Positions 54,491 through 62,648 of a stretch of 64,000 nt of DNA are shown here, in pieces. The DNA is taken from assembly GCA_003045895.1 (NCBI GenBank), contig PZPC01000006.1, positions 1 through 64,000 on the forward strand, given 5' to 3'. A program made the position numbers and the translations under genes. The stretch's first letter is position 1. Every line of letters starts with the position of its first letter. This DNA comes from Bacteroidota bacterium. GTDB lineage: Bacteria > Bacteroidota > Bacteroidia > Chitinophagales > Saprospiraceae. The notes under the pieces are model-generated. The model did no database searches and was not told the origin of the DNA. It saw only the letters and a list, made by a program, of their open reading frames with translations.

Positions 54491-56671
54491 ATGAAACGCA
54501 TTAATTTTCCTCACCTAGCACTATTACTGGTAAGCCTGGTGTTTATCACCACCTCCTGTTTCAAGGATTTGGACGTGCAACCCATCGATCCGGATGATAC
54601 GACGGCCAATGTCGTCTACGAAAATCCGGCGGCTTACCGCCAGGTTCTGGCCAAGCTTTACGCTGGCTTTGCCGTGAGTGGTCAGTCTGGCCCTGACGGA
54701 CAACCCGATATCAACGGGATTGACGAAGGGTTCTCCACTTACCTGCGCCAGTACTGGAAAGCGCAGGAATTGACCACCGACGAGGCTGTCATTGCCTGGA
54801 ACGACGGCAATATTCACGATTACGAGCAAATGGACTGGGATGCCAACAACGAGTTCATCCGCGCCATGTACGATCGACTGTATTTCCAAATTGCGTTGTG
54901 TAATGAGTTTCTCCGGGAGTCGACGGACGCGAAGTTGGACAGTCGCGGCCAGGGCAGCATCAAAGCCGAAGTAGCCAATTACCGCACCGAAGCTCGCTTC
55001 TTACGCGCCCTTAGCTACTGGCACGCGCTGGATATGTTCGGCAATGTGCCTTTTGTGGTGGAAGCAGATGGAGTGGGTTCCTACCTGCCCGAGCAAATTG
55101 CCCGCGCGGACCTGTTTGCCTGGCTCGAAAACGAGATCAAGGACCTGGAACCCCTCATGCTGGCTCCCCGGTCCAACGAATACGGCCGTGCCGACCAGGC
55201 TGCACTCTGGATGCTGGCCGCCAAGTTGTACCTGAATGGCGAAGTGTATACCGGGCAAAATTACGCCAGCGAAGCAGTTGCTTTCTGCGCCAAGGTAATC
55301 AACGCCGGTTACCAACTGGAAGGGGATTACAAGCACCTTTTCCTGGCAGATAACGACAATTCCAGCGAAATCATTTTTCCGGTATTGTTCGACGGCAACA
55401 ACACCCGTACCTGGGGTGGGATGACCTTCGTAATGCACGCTGCGATTGGCGGCGATATGAATGCTGCCGAATTCGGCATGGACGGCGGCTGGGGTGGCCT
55501 GCGTACGACGAGTGCTTTTGTGGGCAAATTCCCCGAAGTGGGTGGCCCCGTCGTCAATGCGGTGTTGGGTACGCGCAATTTCCCGCGCCTCAACATTCCT
55601 GGTTCTTACCAGGGTTGGGATCCCACCAATAATGCGACCGCTATTGCTTCGGCCAATGATGACGGCATTTACACGGGTTTCCTCTACTTTCCTGCTGACA
55701 ACCTGGATTTCAAAATTGCTGCTGGTGGCTGGGACAACAACTGGGGAGATAACGGTGCGGATGGCACCTTGGAGCCTGGGGGTGATAACCTGACTGCACC
55801 GGCGGCCGGTTTTTACCGCTTGGACGTGAATTTGCCTAACCTGACCTATACGCTTCAACCCTCCAACTGGGGATTGATCGGTTCAGCTACCCCCGGTGGC
55901 TGGGACAACGATACCAACATGACCTTCAACACCACTACTGGTGCCTGGGAAGTCTCCCTGGATCTCATTGCTGGTGAAGCTAAATTCCGCGAGAATGACG
56001 GCTGGGACGTAAACTTCGGTGACAGTGGCGCCAATGCTTCCCTGGAGCTGGGTGGCGACAATATTGCCATCCCCGGCGGTGGCAACTATACCATCAAGCT
56101 GTACCTGGGTAACGAAGACTACACCTATTCCGTTGTGTCTAATTCCGTAGACAACCGCAAGCTGTTCTTCACCCAAAACCAATCGCTGGAGATTACCGAT
56201 GTCTCTCAGTTCAACCAGGGTTACGCCATTGCCAAGTACCGCAACGTTGACCGTAACGGCAACAACGGCAAGGATTTGACTTTCCCCGACACGGACTTCC
56301 CCATGTTCCGCCTGGCTGATGCCTACCTGATGTATGCGGAAGCTACGCTCCGCGGTGGAAACGGCAACCCTGGCCTGGCGTTGGAATACGCCAACCTGGT
56401 TCGCAACCGGGCCGGAGCCGGCAACATTTCTGCCAGTGACCTTACCCTGGACTACCTGCTCGACGAACGTGCCCGGGAATTGCAATGGGAGTGTCATCGC
56501 CGAACCGACCTCATCCGCTTTGGTCAGTTTACGGACGGCAGCTACGTTTGGCCCCTCAAGGGCAATAGCCTGACAGGAACCCAAGTTGGCCGTTTCCGCA
56601 ATCTTTTCCCCATCCCTTCCTCTGACCTGGGCGTCAACCCTAAGTTGCGCCAGAATACAGGATACAACTAA
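54491..56671 (+). CDS. SusD/RagB-family lipoprotein with inserted SusE/SusF-type binding domains
   Basis: A 726-residue surface lipoprotein (lipobox FITTSC, Cys23) that forms the lid on the SusC channel and binds glycan. The N-terminal SusD-like part (24-366) has TPR-like helices (RTEARFLRALSYWHALDMFGN). The C-terminal SusD domain (552-726) holds FPMFRLADAYLMYAEATLR and ELQWECHRRTDLIRFG. Residues 367-551 are foreign to SusD: they consist of two SusE/SusF-type domains (PGSYQGWDP and WGLIGSATPGGWDNDTNMT) and align with the C-terminal half of the downstream SusE-like protein. Without them the protein is 541 residues, the usual SusD length. The frame is uninterrupted across both joins. Confidence 0.95.
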   Translation: MKRINFPHLALLLVSLVFITTSCFKDLDVQPIDPDDTTANVVYENPAAYRQVLAKLYAGFAVSGQSGPDGQPDINGIDEGFSTYLRQYWKAQELTTDEAVIAWNDGNIHDYEQMDWDANNEFIRAMYDRLYFQIALCNEFLRESTDAKLDSRGQGSIKAEVANYRTEARFLRALSYWHALDMFGNVPFVVEADGVGSYLPEQIARADLFAWLENEIKDLEPLMLAPRSNEYGRADQAALWMLAAKLYLNGEVYTGQNYASEAVAFCAKVINAGYQLEGDYKHLFLADNDNSSEIIFPVLFDGNNTRTWGGMTFVMHAAIGGDMNAAEFGMDGGWGGLRTTSAFVGKFPEVGGPVVNAVLGTRNFPRLNIPGSYQGWDPTNNATAIASANDDGIYTGFLYFPADNLDFKIAAGGWDNNWGDNGADGTLEPGGDNLTAPAAGFYRLDVNLPNLTYTLQPSNWGLIGSATPGGWDNDTNMTFNTTTGAWEVSLDLIAGEAKFRENDGWDVNFGDSGANASLELGGDNIAIPGGGNYTIKLYLGNEDYTYSVVSNSVDNRKLFFTQNQSLEITDVSQFNQGYAIAKYRNVDRNGNNGKDLTFPDTDFPMFRLADAYLMYAEATLRGGNGNPGLALEYANLVRNRAGAGNISASDLTLDYLLDERARELQWECHRRTDLIRFGQFTDGSYVWPLKGNSLTGTQVGRFRNLFPIPSSDLGVNPKLRQNTGYN
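55589..56143 (+). repeat. SusE/SusF module inserted in susD (copy 1)
   Basis: Codes for residues 367-551 of the SusD-like protein. It aligns with copy 2 at 57224-57784 over the full length, with two single-residue gaps; by hand alignment about half of the residues are identical. The DNA shares exact stretches, e.g. 17 bases at 55895-55911 and 57533-57549. Each copy is itself a tandem of two similar domains. Confidence 0.88.
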
Positions 56672-56689
56672 ATTCATTGAAAAACGATG

Positions 56690-56731
56690 TGCTCCAAGTC
56701 AGGTATTCATTGCGAAAAATGACTTGGAGCA
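56690..56731 (+). promoter_or_regulatory. Intercistronic hairpin between susD and susE
   Basis: A perfect 12-bp stem (56690-56701 with 56720-56731, TGCTCCAAGTCA and complement) with an 18-base loop is not followed by a T tract. It starts 18 bp after the susD stop and ends 15 bp before the susE start. It may stabilise the susCD message, reduce susE expression, or act as a processing site. Confidence 0.65.
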
Positions 56732-56746
56732 GCAAAAAATAAAATA

Positions 56747-57787
56747 ATGTTAAAAAAATATATTTTTCTGACACTAGCGGTTTGTTTGCTTGCCTACAGT
56801 TGTGAAGACGACCGCACACTTGTAGTCGCCAATCTGGGCGATGCACCTGTAATAGCTGCGCCGGCTAATGGCTATTCCGTGGCTATTACCCTGGAAAATC
56901 TAACCGACCAGTTTGCAGAAATCAGTTGGTCGCCAGCTGACTTTGGTTTCACGGCGGGCGTAGATTACCAGGCACAGATGGATGTTGCAGGTAATGGATT
57001 TGCCGAACCGGTATCATTGGGGCCCGTTACCAATGGTCTAAAGCTGGCGGTGACCAACCAGAAGGTGAATACCCTGATGGTTGCCAAAGGCCTGCCAGGC
57101 GGCGAATTTACCGATATGGAAATTCGCATTGTGGCTGATGCTTCCGACAAGTTGGCTCAGCTGATTTCCAGTCCCATCACCGTGCGGGTTTCTCCGCTCG
57201 CAGTGGAAATTGAATACCCTAAGCTTGGAGTACCCGGTAGCTACCAGAACTGGGATCCGGCCAACGAAACGACGGTCATCTTTTCGGCCAACAGCAATGC
57301 GGCCTACGAAGGCTACCTCTTCATTGACGATGCCGCGGAGTACAAATTTACCGATGGCCCAACCTGGGATGTCAACTACGGAGATACGGGGGCAGATGGC
57401 ACCTTGGAGCAAAATGGCGATAATATTACCGCTGCTGAAGGATCAGGGGTGTATAAGCTCAACGTCAGCCTGGATGCCCTCACTTACACTGCCCTTAAAA
57501 CTGAATGGGGGCTAATTGGTGACGCTACCCCAGGTGGCTGGGACAACGACACCAATATGACGTACGATCCGGATACGCGCCTTTGGCGTTTGACGGTAGA
57601 TTTGGTAGGGGGTGCCGCTATGAAGTTCCGGGCCAACGACGATTGGGGTATCAACCTCGGCGACACGGGAGCAGACGGCAAAATGGAATACGATGGCGAC
57701 AACATTGCCGTAACCGATGCGGGCAACTACACGGTGGAACTCGATCTCAACAGCGCGATATACACTTATCGGGTGACTAAAAATTAA
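56747..57787 (+). CDS. SusE/SusF-like outer membrane glycan-binding lipoprotein
   Basis: A 346-residue surface lipoprotein (lipobox LLAYSC, Cys19). Residues of about 35-155 form an Ig-like SusE N-terminal domain (ITLENLTDQFAEISWSPAD). Residues 160-346 hold two carbohydrate-binding domains (PGSYQNWDP and WGLIGDATPGGWDNDTNMT) of the SusE/SusF type. These bind starch in the classical system; the ligand here is not proven. It is the last gene of susCDE, followed by a strong terminator. The second half is the module also found inside the SusD-like protein. Confidence 0.92.
   Translation: MLKKYIFLTLAVCLLAYSCEDDRTLVVANLGDAPVIAAPANGYSVAITLENLTDQFAEISWSPADFGFTAGVDYQAQMDVAGNGFAEPVSLGPVTNGLKLAVTNQKVNTLMVAKGLPGGEFTDMEIRIVADASDKLAQLISSPITVRVSPLAVEIEYPKLGVPGSYQNWDPANETTVIFSANSNAAYEGYLFIDDAAEYKFTDGPTWDVNYGDTGADGTLEQNGDNITAAEGSGVYKLNVSLDALTYTALKTEWGLIGDATPGGWDNDTNMTYDPDTRLWRLTVDLVGGAAMKFRANDDWGINLGDTGADGKMEYDGDNIAVTDAGNYTVELDLNSAIYTYRVTKN
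57224..57784 (+). repeat. SusE/SusF module in susE (copy 2)
   Basis: Codes for residues 160-346 of the SusE-like protein, the counterpart of the copy in susD at 55589-56143. Confidence 0.88.
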
Positions 57788-57857
57788 ACACTTGTCGGGG
57801 ATTTACTTTTGCTCACTTTGCGGGTCAAAGGGTTAATCCCCAACAAGCGCTAAAGCA

Positions 57858-57920
57858 TTTTTTTCAAATAAAAAAAGAGCCATCGCCTGGAAGCGGTGGC
57901 TCTTTTTTATTTGAAAAAAA
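57858..57920. terminator. Long bidirectional terminator after susCDE
   Basis: Inverted repeat with arms 57858-57886 and 57893-57920 around a six-base loop. One G-U pair and one bulged A are the only flaws. The GC core (GAGCCA/TGGCTC with CGC/GCG) is flanked by A7 and T6, so it can end both susCDE and the convergent lipoprotein gene. Confidence 0.88.
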
Positions 57921-57931
57921 AATGCCATTCC

Positions 57932-58528
57932 CTATTTTTGAGAACGCTTTTGCTTGCCTTTTCCGCCTGTTCTCCCGGCTTGAATAACCTGGAGATTGGG
58001 ATCGAGCCTGCCAACAAACAGCACTTCCTCTGGCTGTCCATCGGTACCCTTTACTTCGTAACGCGCAATAATTTCATAATAATAAACGGTCAGGTTATCG
58101 TCCAGGGTCTTCAGAACCGTCGTCAAACTATCAAACAGCCGCTGGCTGTCCTGGATATTCTCAATGGTTCGTTGGGCACTCCTATAGTTTGCTGTTGCGG
58201 TAGCGTCATCAGGGTTATCGTCCAGTACTGCTCCATTTTCATTCGAACTTTGAATAGCCATGCGCATACGGCGGTCTTTATCCACTAAGCCTCTTTCGTA
58301 AATAACGCTTTCTCGTTCTAAGAATTCCTTGCTGTACATCGTATCAACAACGGTCAATTCCTGAAAAACGAGGGAATTCAGCGTATCGAGATCGGCTTTA
58401 ATGAAACTTTCCAATGCCTGCCGCAATTGATCCTTGGTGGGCCCCGCCGGAGCAGCATCCTTCCCGCAACCCGTTAAAATGGCCGCAATCACAAAAAAAA
58501 CAGGCAACTGCTTTAACAATCGATTCAT
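57932..58528 (-). CDS. Lipoprotein of unknown function
   Basis: A 198-residue protein with a lipoprotein signal (AAILTGC, Cys21). The mature region is alpha-helical and charged (KDQLRQALESFIKADLDTL, SERTIENIQ-like coiled segments) with a beta-rich end and a basic Gly/Lys tail (TGGKGKQKRSQK). No family is recognised. It is transcribed from a consensus promoter located inside the terminator of the sigma factor gene. Confidence 0.7.
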   Translation of the reverse strand: MNRLLKQLPVFFVIAAILTGCGKDAAPAGPTKDQLRQALESFIKADLDTLNSLVFQELTVVDTMYSKEFLERESVIYERGLVDKDRRMRMAIQSSNENGAVLDDNPDDATATANYRSAQRTIENIQDSQRLFDSLTTVLKTLDDNLTVYYYEIIARYEVKGTDGQPEEVLFVGRLDPNLQVIQAGRTGGKGKQKRSQK

Positions 58529-58554
58529 GGAATAATTTTTTAGTAAATAAAGTG

Positions 58555-58584
58555 CAAAGATAAAAAGCCACCTGAACGAATCAA
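58555..58584 (-). promoter_or_regulatory. Consensus promoter of the lipoprotein gene
   Basis: On the minus strand, TTG (58584-58582), 19 bp, then TATCTTTG (58562-58555) exactly match the Bacteroidota consensus in both boxes and spacing. The expected start of transcription is about 20 bases before the ATG at 58528. The -7 box is one arm of the terminator hairpin and the -33 box lies in its loop. Confidence 0.75.
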
Positions 58585-58601
58585 GCGGCTTTTTATCTTT
58601 G
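58555..58601. terminator. Terminator of the sigma factor gene, overlapping a promoter
   Basis: A perfect 15-bp inverted repeat (58555-58569 with 58587-58601) and a 17-base loop. The arms read CAAAGATAAAAAGCC and its complement, so each strand has a T5 run close to the stem end. It ends rpoD transcription on the minus strand, 22 bp after the stop. Confidence 0.75.
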
Positions 58602-58622
58602 CCACAGTAGTCGACCTATAAG

Positions 58623-59486
58623 TTACAGGAATGATCTCAGGGAGTTGCGGTTGTAGGATTTACGCAAGCGCCGAATAGCTCGCTCCTTTATTTGTCGTAC
58701 CCGTTCCCGGGTCAGACCATACATCTCTCCGATCTCTTCCAGGGTAAGCGCTTTGTAGCCGTTCAAACCATAGTAGGCTGACAAGACCTCTACCTCGCGT
58801 GGCGCGAGAATAGAAAGCCCTTGTTGTACCTCTTCTTTCAGCGAATCCTCCATCAATTGGTTATCGGGAAGGCTCTCATCACCAGAAGTGATAAAATCCA
58901 GCATGGTCGCACTGCCTTCCTCCGAAGATACGGGTGCATCTACGGATATGTGCCGGGTATTTCCTTTCAAGATATTCGCTACTTCCTTGGGGGTGATATC
59001 CAGCAAATCGGCCAACTCATCATTGGAGGGTTCCCGTTCGAACTTTTGCACAAAAGAAGTAACTACATTATTGAATTTATGGTAAGACCCAACCTTGTTG
59101 AGTGGCAAGCGCACAATACGGGAGTACTCAACTATAGCCTGGAGAATAGATTGGCGAATCCACCAAACGGCATAAGAAATGAATTTAAATCCTTTGGTCT
59201 CATCAAAACGACGAGCAGCTTTCATCAGGCCCACATTTCCCTCATTGATCAAATCAGGTAATGATAACCCCTGGTTCTGGTACTGCTTGGCCACGGAAAC
59301 GACGAATCGCAAATTTGCCCGGGTCAATTTATCCAGTGCATCCTGATCTCCTTCACGTATCCGACGGGCCAACTCGGCTTCATCATCGGCCGTCAGCAGG
59401 GAGATTTTCCCAATATCAGTCAGGTATTTATCCAGAGCCAGACTTTCCCTGGAAGTAATTTTGTTGGTGATTTTTAACTGACGCAT
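58623..59486 (-). CDS. rpoD: Primary RNA polymerase sigma factor (Bacteroidota SigA/RpoD)
   Basis: A 287-residue group-1 sigma-70 factor without the long 1.1 region, the standard Bacteroidota form. It has region 1.2 ([15 protein letters not shown]), region 2 ([46 protein letters not shown]), region 3 and region 4 ([15 protein letters not shown] and the helix-turn-helix [23 protein letters not shown]). ATG 59486 fits the family N-terminus [19 protein letters not shown]; an extra Met lies two codons upstream. Confidence 0.97.
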   Translation of the reverse strand: MRQLKITNKITSRESLALDKYLTDIGKISLLTADDEAELARRIREGDQDALDKLTRANLRFVVSVAKQYQNQGLSLPDLINEGNVGLMKAARRFDETKGFKFISYAVWWIRQSILQAIVEYSRIVRLPLNKVGSYHKFNNVVTSFVQKFEREPSNDELADLLDITPKEVANILKGNTRHISVDAPVSSEEGSATMLDFITSGDESLPDNQLMEDSLKEEVQQGLSILAPREVEVLSAYYGLNGYKALTLEEIGEMYGLTRERVRQIKERAIRRLRKSYNRNSLRSFL

Positions 59487-59786
59487 GGACAAGTCATTTG
59501 GTACCTTATGGTAGATAAATGCGGAAAGCGTTGGTTTTAAAGCTTTTTACCTCTAAAGGGGGTTTAAAGAAGTAAAACAGAAGAACGCACTACTTTCTTA
59601 CTAGAAATACGCTTGATAACCCTGTAATGTTGCTTCACTAGGTTGAATTAGTTAACTTTATTTTCTTGAAAGTACAAATTATTACGCCATTTTGTTCCTT
59701 TGTAAGAATAATTTTTCAAATAAAAAAAACCCAGATTGACGAGCAATCCGGGTTTTCTGGTTAATGTATTATAACGTTGGTACCGT
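59487..59786 (-). other. Intergenic region between pnp and the sigma factor gene
   Basis: A region of 300 bp without a recognised gene. The pnp terminator lies at 59726-59756. The remaining 230 bp upstream of the sigma gene is AT-rich and has no full -7 match that I can find, so the sigma promoter is not located. Confidence 0.5.
59726..59756 (-). terminator. Rho-independent terminator of pnp
   Basis: A hairpin (arms 59726-59738 and 59744-59756, loop of five). On the minus strand one pair is a U-G wobble and a T8 run follows, which fixes the direction as serving pnp. Confidence 0.8.
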
Positions 59787-62129
59787 TTAACGGCGACGGT
59801 CGTCGCGGCGATCTCCACCACCACCACGGCGGTCATCACGACGGTCTCCACCACCACGGCGGTCATCACGACGGTCTCCACCATCCCGGCGGTCATCCCG
59901 ACGATCTCCACCATCCCGACGATCTCCACCATCCCGGCGATCTCCACCATCCCGACGATCTCCACCATCCCGGCGATCATCTCCATTGTCGGCAGGCATA
60001 CCATCGGGTCGAGGTTGCAAAGCTTTAACGGAGAGCCGTAGTTTACCTGTACGGTTATCTACATCAATCAGTTTAACCTTAACTTCATCACCTTCGCTGT
60101 AATGCTCTTCCACGTTGTCGATACGTGAATAGCTCATTTCGGAAACGTGAAGCAGACCACTACGTCCGCCAAAGTCGACAAAAACGCCGTAGGGCATAAT
60201 GGTCTTAACGATAGCATCGTAAACCTCACCTATTTTAGGCGTAAAGGCGATACGGTTGATCGCAGCCACCGCCCGGTCGATATTTTCCTTGTTGTTACTG
60301 GCGATACTGACCACACCGTAATCCTCAACTTCTTCAATGTTGATAACCGTTCCGGTCTCGGCCTGCAGTTCCTGTACCACTTTTCCGCCTGGTCCGATAA
60401 CGGCGCCAATGAAGGATTTTTCAATTCTTACCTGGACAATGCGGGGTGCGTGCGGCTTGAGGTCTTCACGAGGTTCAGCCAATTCCTTGGCCATTTCGTT
60501 GAGGATATGAATCCGACCGGCGCGTGCCTGGCTGAGGGCTTTTTCCAGTTCTTCGTAAGGCAGACCATCAATTTTAATGTCCATCTGGCAACCGGTAATT
60601 CCCTTGTGGGTACCCGTTACCTTGAAGTCCATATCACCCAGGGCATCTTCATCACCGAGAATATCGGAAAGAATGGCCACGCGTTTGCCGTCGGCAATCA
60701 TACCCATCGCAATACCAGAAACGGGAGCGGTAATTTTAATGCCGCCGTCCATCAGGGCCAGGCTACCCGCACAAACGGTTGCCATAGAAGACGAACCATT
60801 GGATTCCATGATATCGCTGACAATTCGCACCGTGTAGGGCAATCCTTCCGGGAGCACCTGCCGCAGGGAACGACCAGCCAAGTTGGCGTGTCCGACTTCC
60901 CGCCGGCCTGGACCGCGCATAGGCTTCGTTTCTCCGACGGAATAAGCCGGAAAGTTATAGTGAAGGATAAAGTCTTCGAAAGTTAGTCCCAAAGCTTTGT
61001 CCACCATTGCTTTGTCCGACTTTGTACCGAGAGTGAGCGATGTCAAACTCTGGGTTTCTCCCCGGGTGAAAATCGCAGAACCATGGTTAGAAGGCAGATA
61101 ATCAACCTCACACCAAATAGGTCGGATCTCATCCAGTTTACGGCCATCGAGGCGAATGCTTTCGGCCAGTACCATTTCGCGGATGGTTTCTTTCTGTAAT
61201 TTGCCAAAATACTCACTAAGGGTACTCCCGTTTTCGGTCATCCACTCTTCACCTTTCTCGGCCAGGAGCTTTTCTTTCATGGCATCCTTGATGGCAGAGA
61301 AGCCATCTTTGCGTACCTTCTTGTCGAGTCCACCCCGCGCAATTTTGTAAATTTCATCGCGGGCCATCGACTTAACCAATGCTTTGAGCTCTTCGTTGAC
61401 CTTGATGGTTTCGATTTCGCGCTTGATCAGGGCTTTGTCACCAACCAGTTTGGCCAGTTCCAACTGAGCCTGAACTTGTACTTTGATGGCCGCATGTCCA
61501 ACCTTGATCGCTTCCAGCAGATCGGCCTCCATGCATTCTTTTGCTTCACCTTCCACCATCATGACATTGTCCATGGTGGCTGCCACGATGATATCCAGAT
61601 CGGCGTTAGCCAGGTCACTGAAGTTGGGATTTACTAGAAATTCACCATTTACACGTGCAACTCGTACTTCTGACAAGGGCCCCGCAAAAGGAATGTCGGA
61701 AACACTCAGGGCTGCACTGGCAGCCAATGCGGTCAGTGCATCAGGTGGAACATCCACGTCGCCAGAAATCAGGTTGATAATCACCTGGGTGTCGTACATG
61801 TACCCATCGGGGAACAAGGGGCGGATAGCCCGGTCGACGAGGCGGGAAGTCAAAATTTCGTAATCAGATAATCTGGTTTCCCGGCGGAAGAAGTTGCCGG
61901 GGATACGACCGGCAGCCGCGAATTTCTCCTGGTAATCGACGGAGAGGGGGAAGAAGTTTTGTCCTTCCCGAACCGTCGTCGCTGAGACGACGGAGCAAAA
62001 TAACATGGTTTTACCCATGCGTACAACCACCGAGCCATCGGCCTGGGCTGCAAGCTTGCCTGTTTCAATAACTACCTCACGTCCGTCAGGCAGGTTGAAA
62101 GAGGTTGTGATAGGATTTCTTTGTCCCAT
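59787..62129 (-). CDS. pnp: Polyribonucleotide nucleotidyltransferase
   Basis: A 780-residue 3'-5' phosphorolytic exoribonuclease. Two RNase PH domains (about 1-215 and 305-530; the second has GGREVGHANLAGRSL-type residues and TVCAGSLALMDGG), a KH domain (VRIEKSFIGAVIGPGGKVVQEL) and an S1 domain (GEVYDAIVKTIMPYGVFVDF). The last 60 residues are a low-complexity Gly-Gly-Asp-Arg-Arg-Asp tail, absent from most PNPases, likely RNA- or partner-binding. ATG 62129 (MGQRNPITTSF) is chosen; the open frame upstream has no family character. Confidence 0.96.
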   Translation of the reverse strand: MGQRNPITTSFNLPDGREVVIETGKLAAQADGSVVVRMGKTMLFCSVVSATTVREGQNFFPLSVDYQEKFAAAGRIPGNFFRRETRLSDYEILTSRLVDRAIRPLFPDGYMYDTQVIINLISGDVDVPPDALTALAASAALSVSDIPFAGPLSEVRVARVNGEFLVNPNFSDLANADLDIIVAATMDNVMMVEGEAKECMEADLLEAIKVGHAAIKVQVQAQLELAKLVGDKALIKREIETIKVNEELKALVKSMARDEIYKIARGGLDKKVRKDGFSAIKDAMKEKLLAEKGEEWMTENGSTLSEYFGKLQKETIREMVLAESIRLDGRKLDEIRPIWCEVDYLPSNHGSAIFTRGETQSLTSLTLGTKSDKAMVDKALGLTFEDFILHYNFPAYSVGETKPMRGPGRREVGHANLAGRSLRQVLPEGLPYTVRIVSDIMESNGSSSMATVCAGSLALMDGGIKITAPVSGIAMGMIADGKRVAILSDILGDEDALGDMDFKVTGTHKGITGCQMDIKIDGLPYEELEKALSQARAGRIHILNEMAKELAEPREDLKPHAPRIVQVRIEKSFIGAVIGPGGKVVQELQAETGTVINIEEVEDYGVVSIASNNKENIDRAVAAINRIAFTPKIGEVYDAIVKTIMPYGVFVDFGGRSGLLHVSEMSYSRIDNVEEHYSEGDEVKVKLIDVDNRTGKLRLSVKALQPRPDGMPADNGDDRRDGGDRRDGGDRRDGGDRRDGGDRRDDRRDGGDRRDDRRGGGDRRDDRRGGGGDRRDDRRR
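59797..59985 (-). repeat. 18-bp tandem repeat coding the PNPase tail
   Basis: About ten imperfect 18-bp units encode six-residue repeats (Gly-Gly-Asp-Arg-Arg-Asp and shortened Asp-Arg-Arg variants). Neighbouring units differ at third positions only, as expected of selection on the protein. Repeat number may vary between strains. Confidence 0.8.
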
Positions 62130-62223
62130 AATAAAATTTTGAGCGCAACTACATCGGGAATCGACCGCGCTCCTTAAAGTTCTATCTCCAAGCGCGTCAT
62201 GATAGCAAAATGGTAGTCGCAAT

Positions 62224-62261
62224 TAAAAAAACGAAGCGCTGTTCCTGGTAGAACAGCGCTT
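62224..62261 (-). terminator. Rho-independent terminator of rpsO
   Basis: A perfect 11-bp stem (62234-62244 with 62251-62261) and six-base loop are followed on the minus strand by T7. It lies between rpsO and pnp, so the two are at least partly separately transcribed. Confidence 0.85.
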
Positions 62262-62275
62262 TGCAGAGTATACTA

Positions 62276-62551
62276 TTATTTACGGATACCTAACTTCTCG
62301 ATCAAAGCACGATAGCCCTCGAGGTCTTTTTTAGCCAGGTAAGTCAGTAATTGCTTACGACGTCCAACCATTGTCAATAACGCTTTGCGACAAGCGTGAT
62401 CCTTGTGGTGTTCCTTCAAGTGCTGGCTCAGCTCCTTGATACGGTAAGTGTACAAAGCGATCTGGCCTTCAGTGGAACCGGTGTTGGCTTGTGAGCCTCC
62501 GTATTCGATGAAAATTTCCGCTTTCTTTTCTTTGGAAAGATAAACTGCCAT
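62276..62551 (-). CDS. rpsO: 30S ribosomal protein uS15
   Basis: A 91-residue S15 that binds 16S rRNA in the central domain. It has [21 protein letters not shown], the [25 protein letters not shown] core that contacts the rRNA three-way junction, and the closing [12 protein letters not shown]. It precedes pnp, the classic rpsO-pnp order. A hairpin at the start of its leader is a possible autoregulation element. Confidence 0.97.
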   Translation of the reverse strand: MAVYLSKEKKAEIFIEYGGSQANTGSTEGQIALYTYRIKELSQHLKEHHKDHACRKALLTMVGRRKQLLTYLAKKDLEGYRALIEKLGIRK

Positions 62552-62617
62552 GTGGTTAAATTATGCCATTAGTGATTACAAGAATCAGTTATAGCGAGGT
62601 AAAAAACAATTGATAAA

Positions 62618-62633
62618 TTGGCTCCATAGCCAA
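62618..62633 (-). promoter_or_regulatory. Hairpin at the start of the rpsO leader
   Basis: A perfect 6-bp stem (TTGGCT/AGCCAA) with a four-base loop falls at the first transcribed bases after the rpsO -7 box. S15 represses its own message through leader structures in several bacteria; here a link is only inference. Confidence 0.4.
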
Positions 62634-62640
62634 ACGGGGG

Positions 62641-62648
62641 CAAAGATA
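62641..62648 (-). promoter_or_regulatory. -7 box for rpsO
   Basis: The minus strand reads TATCTTTG, a full match, with TTT at the -33 distance (19 bp). It gives a leader of about 83 bases. Confidence 0.55.

Noticed and set aside
59797-59985. Short regularly spaced repeats that could suggest a CRISPR array
   Set aside because: The 18-bp units are contiguous, have no spacers and are in frame with the PNPase tail.
60147-60986. Plus-strand open frame of 279 codons
   Set aside because: Antisense to pnp; the composition (many His, Asn, Gly) is that of a mirrored conserved gene, and no motif is visible.
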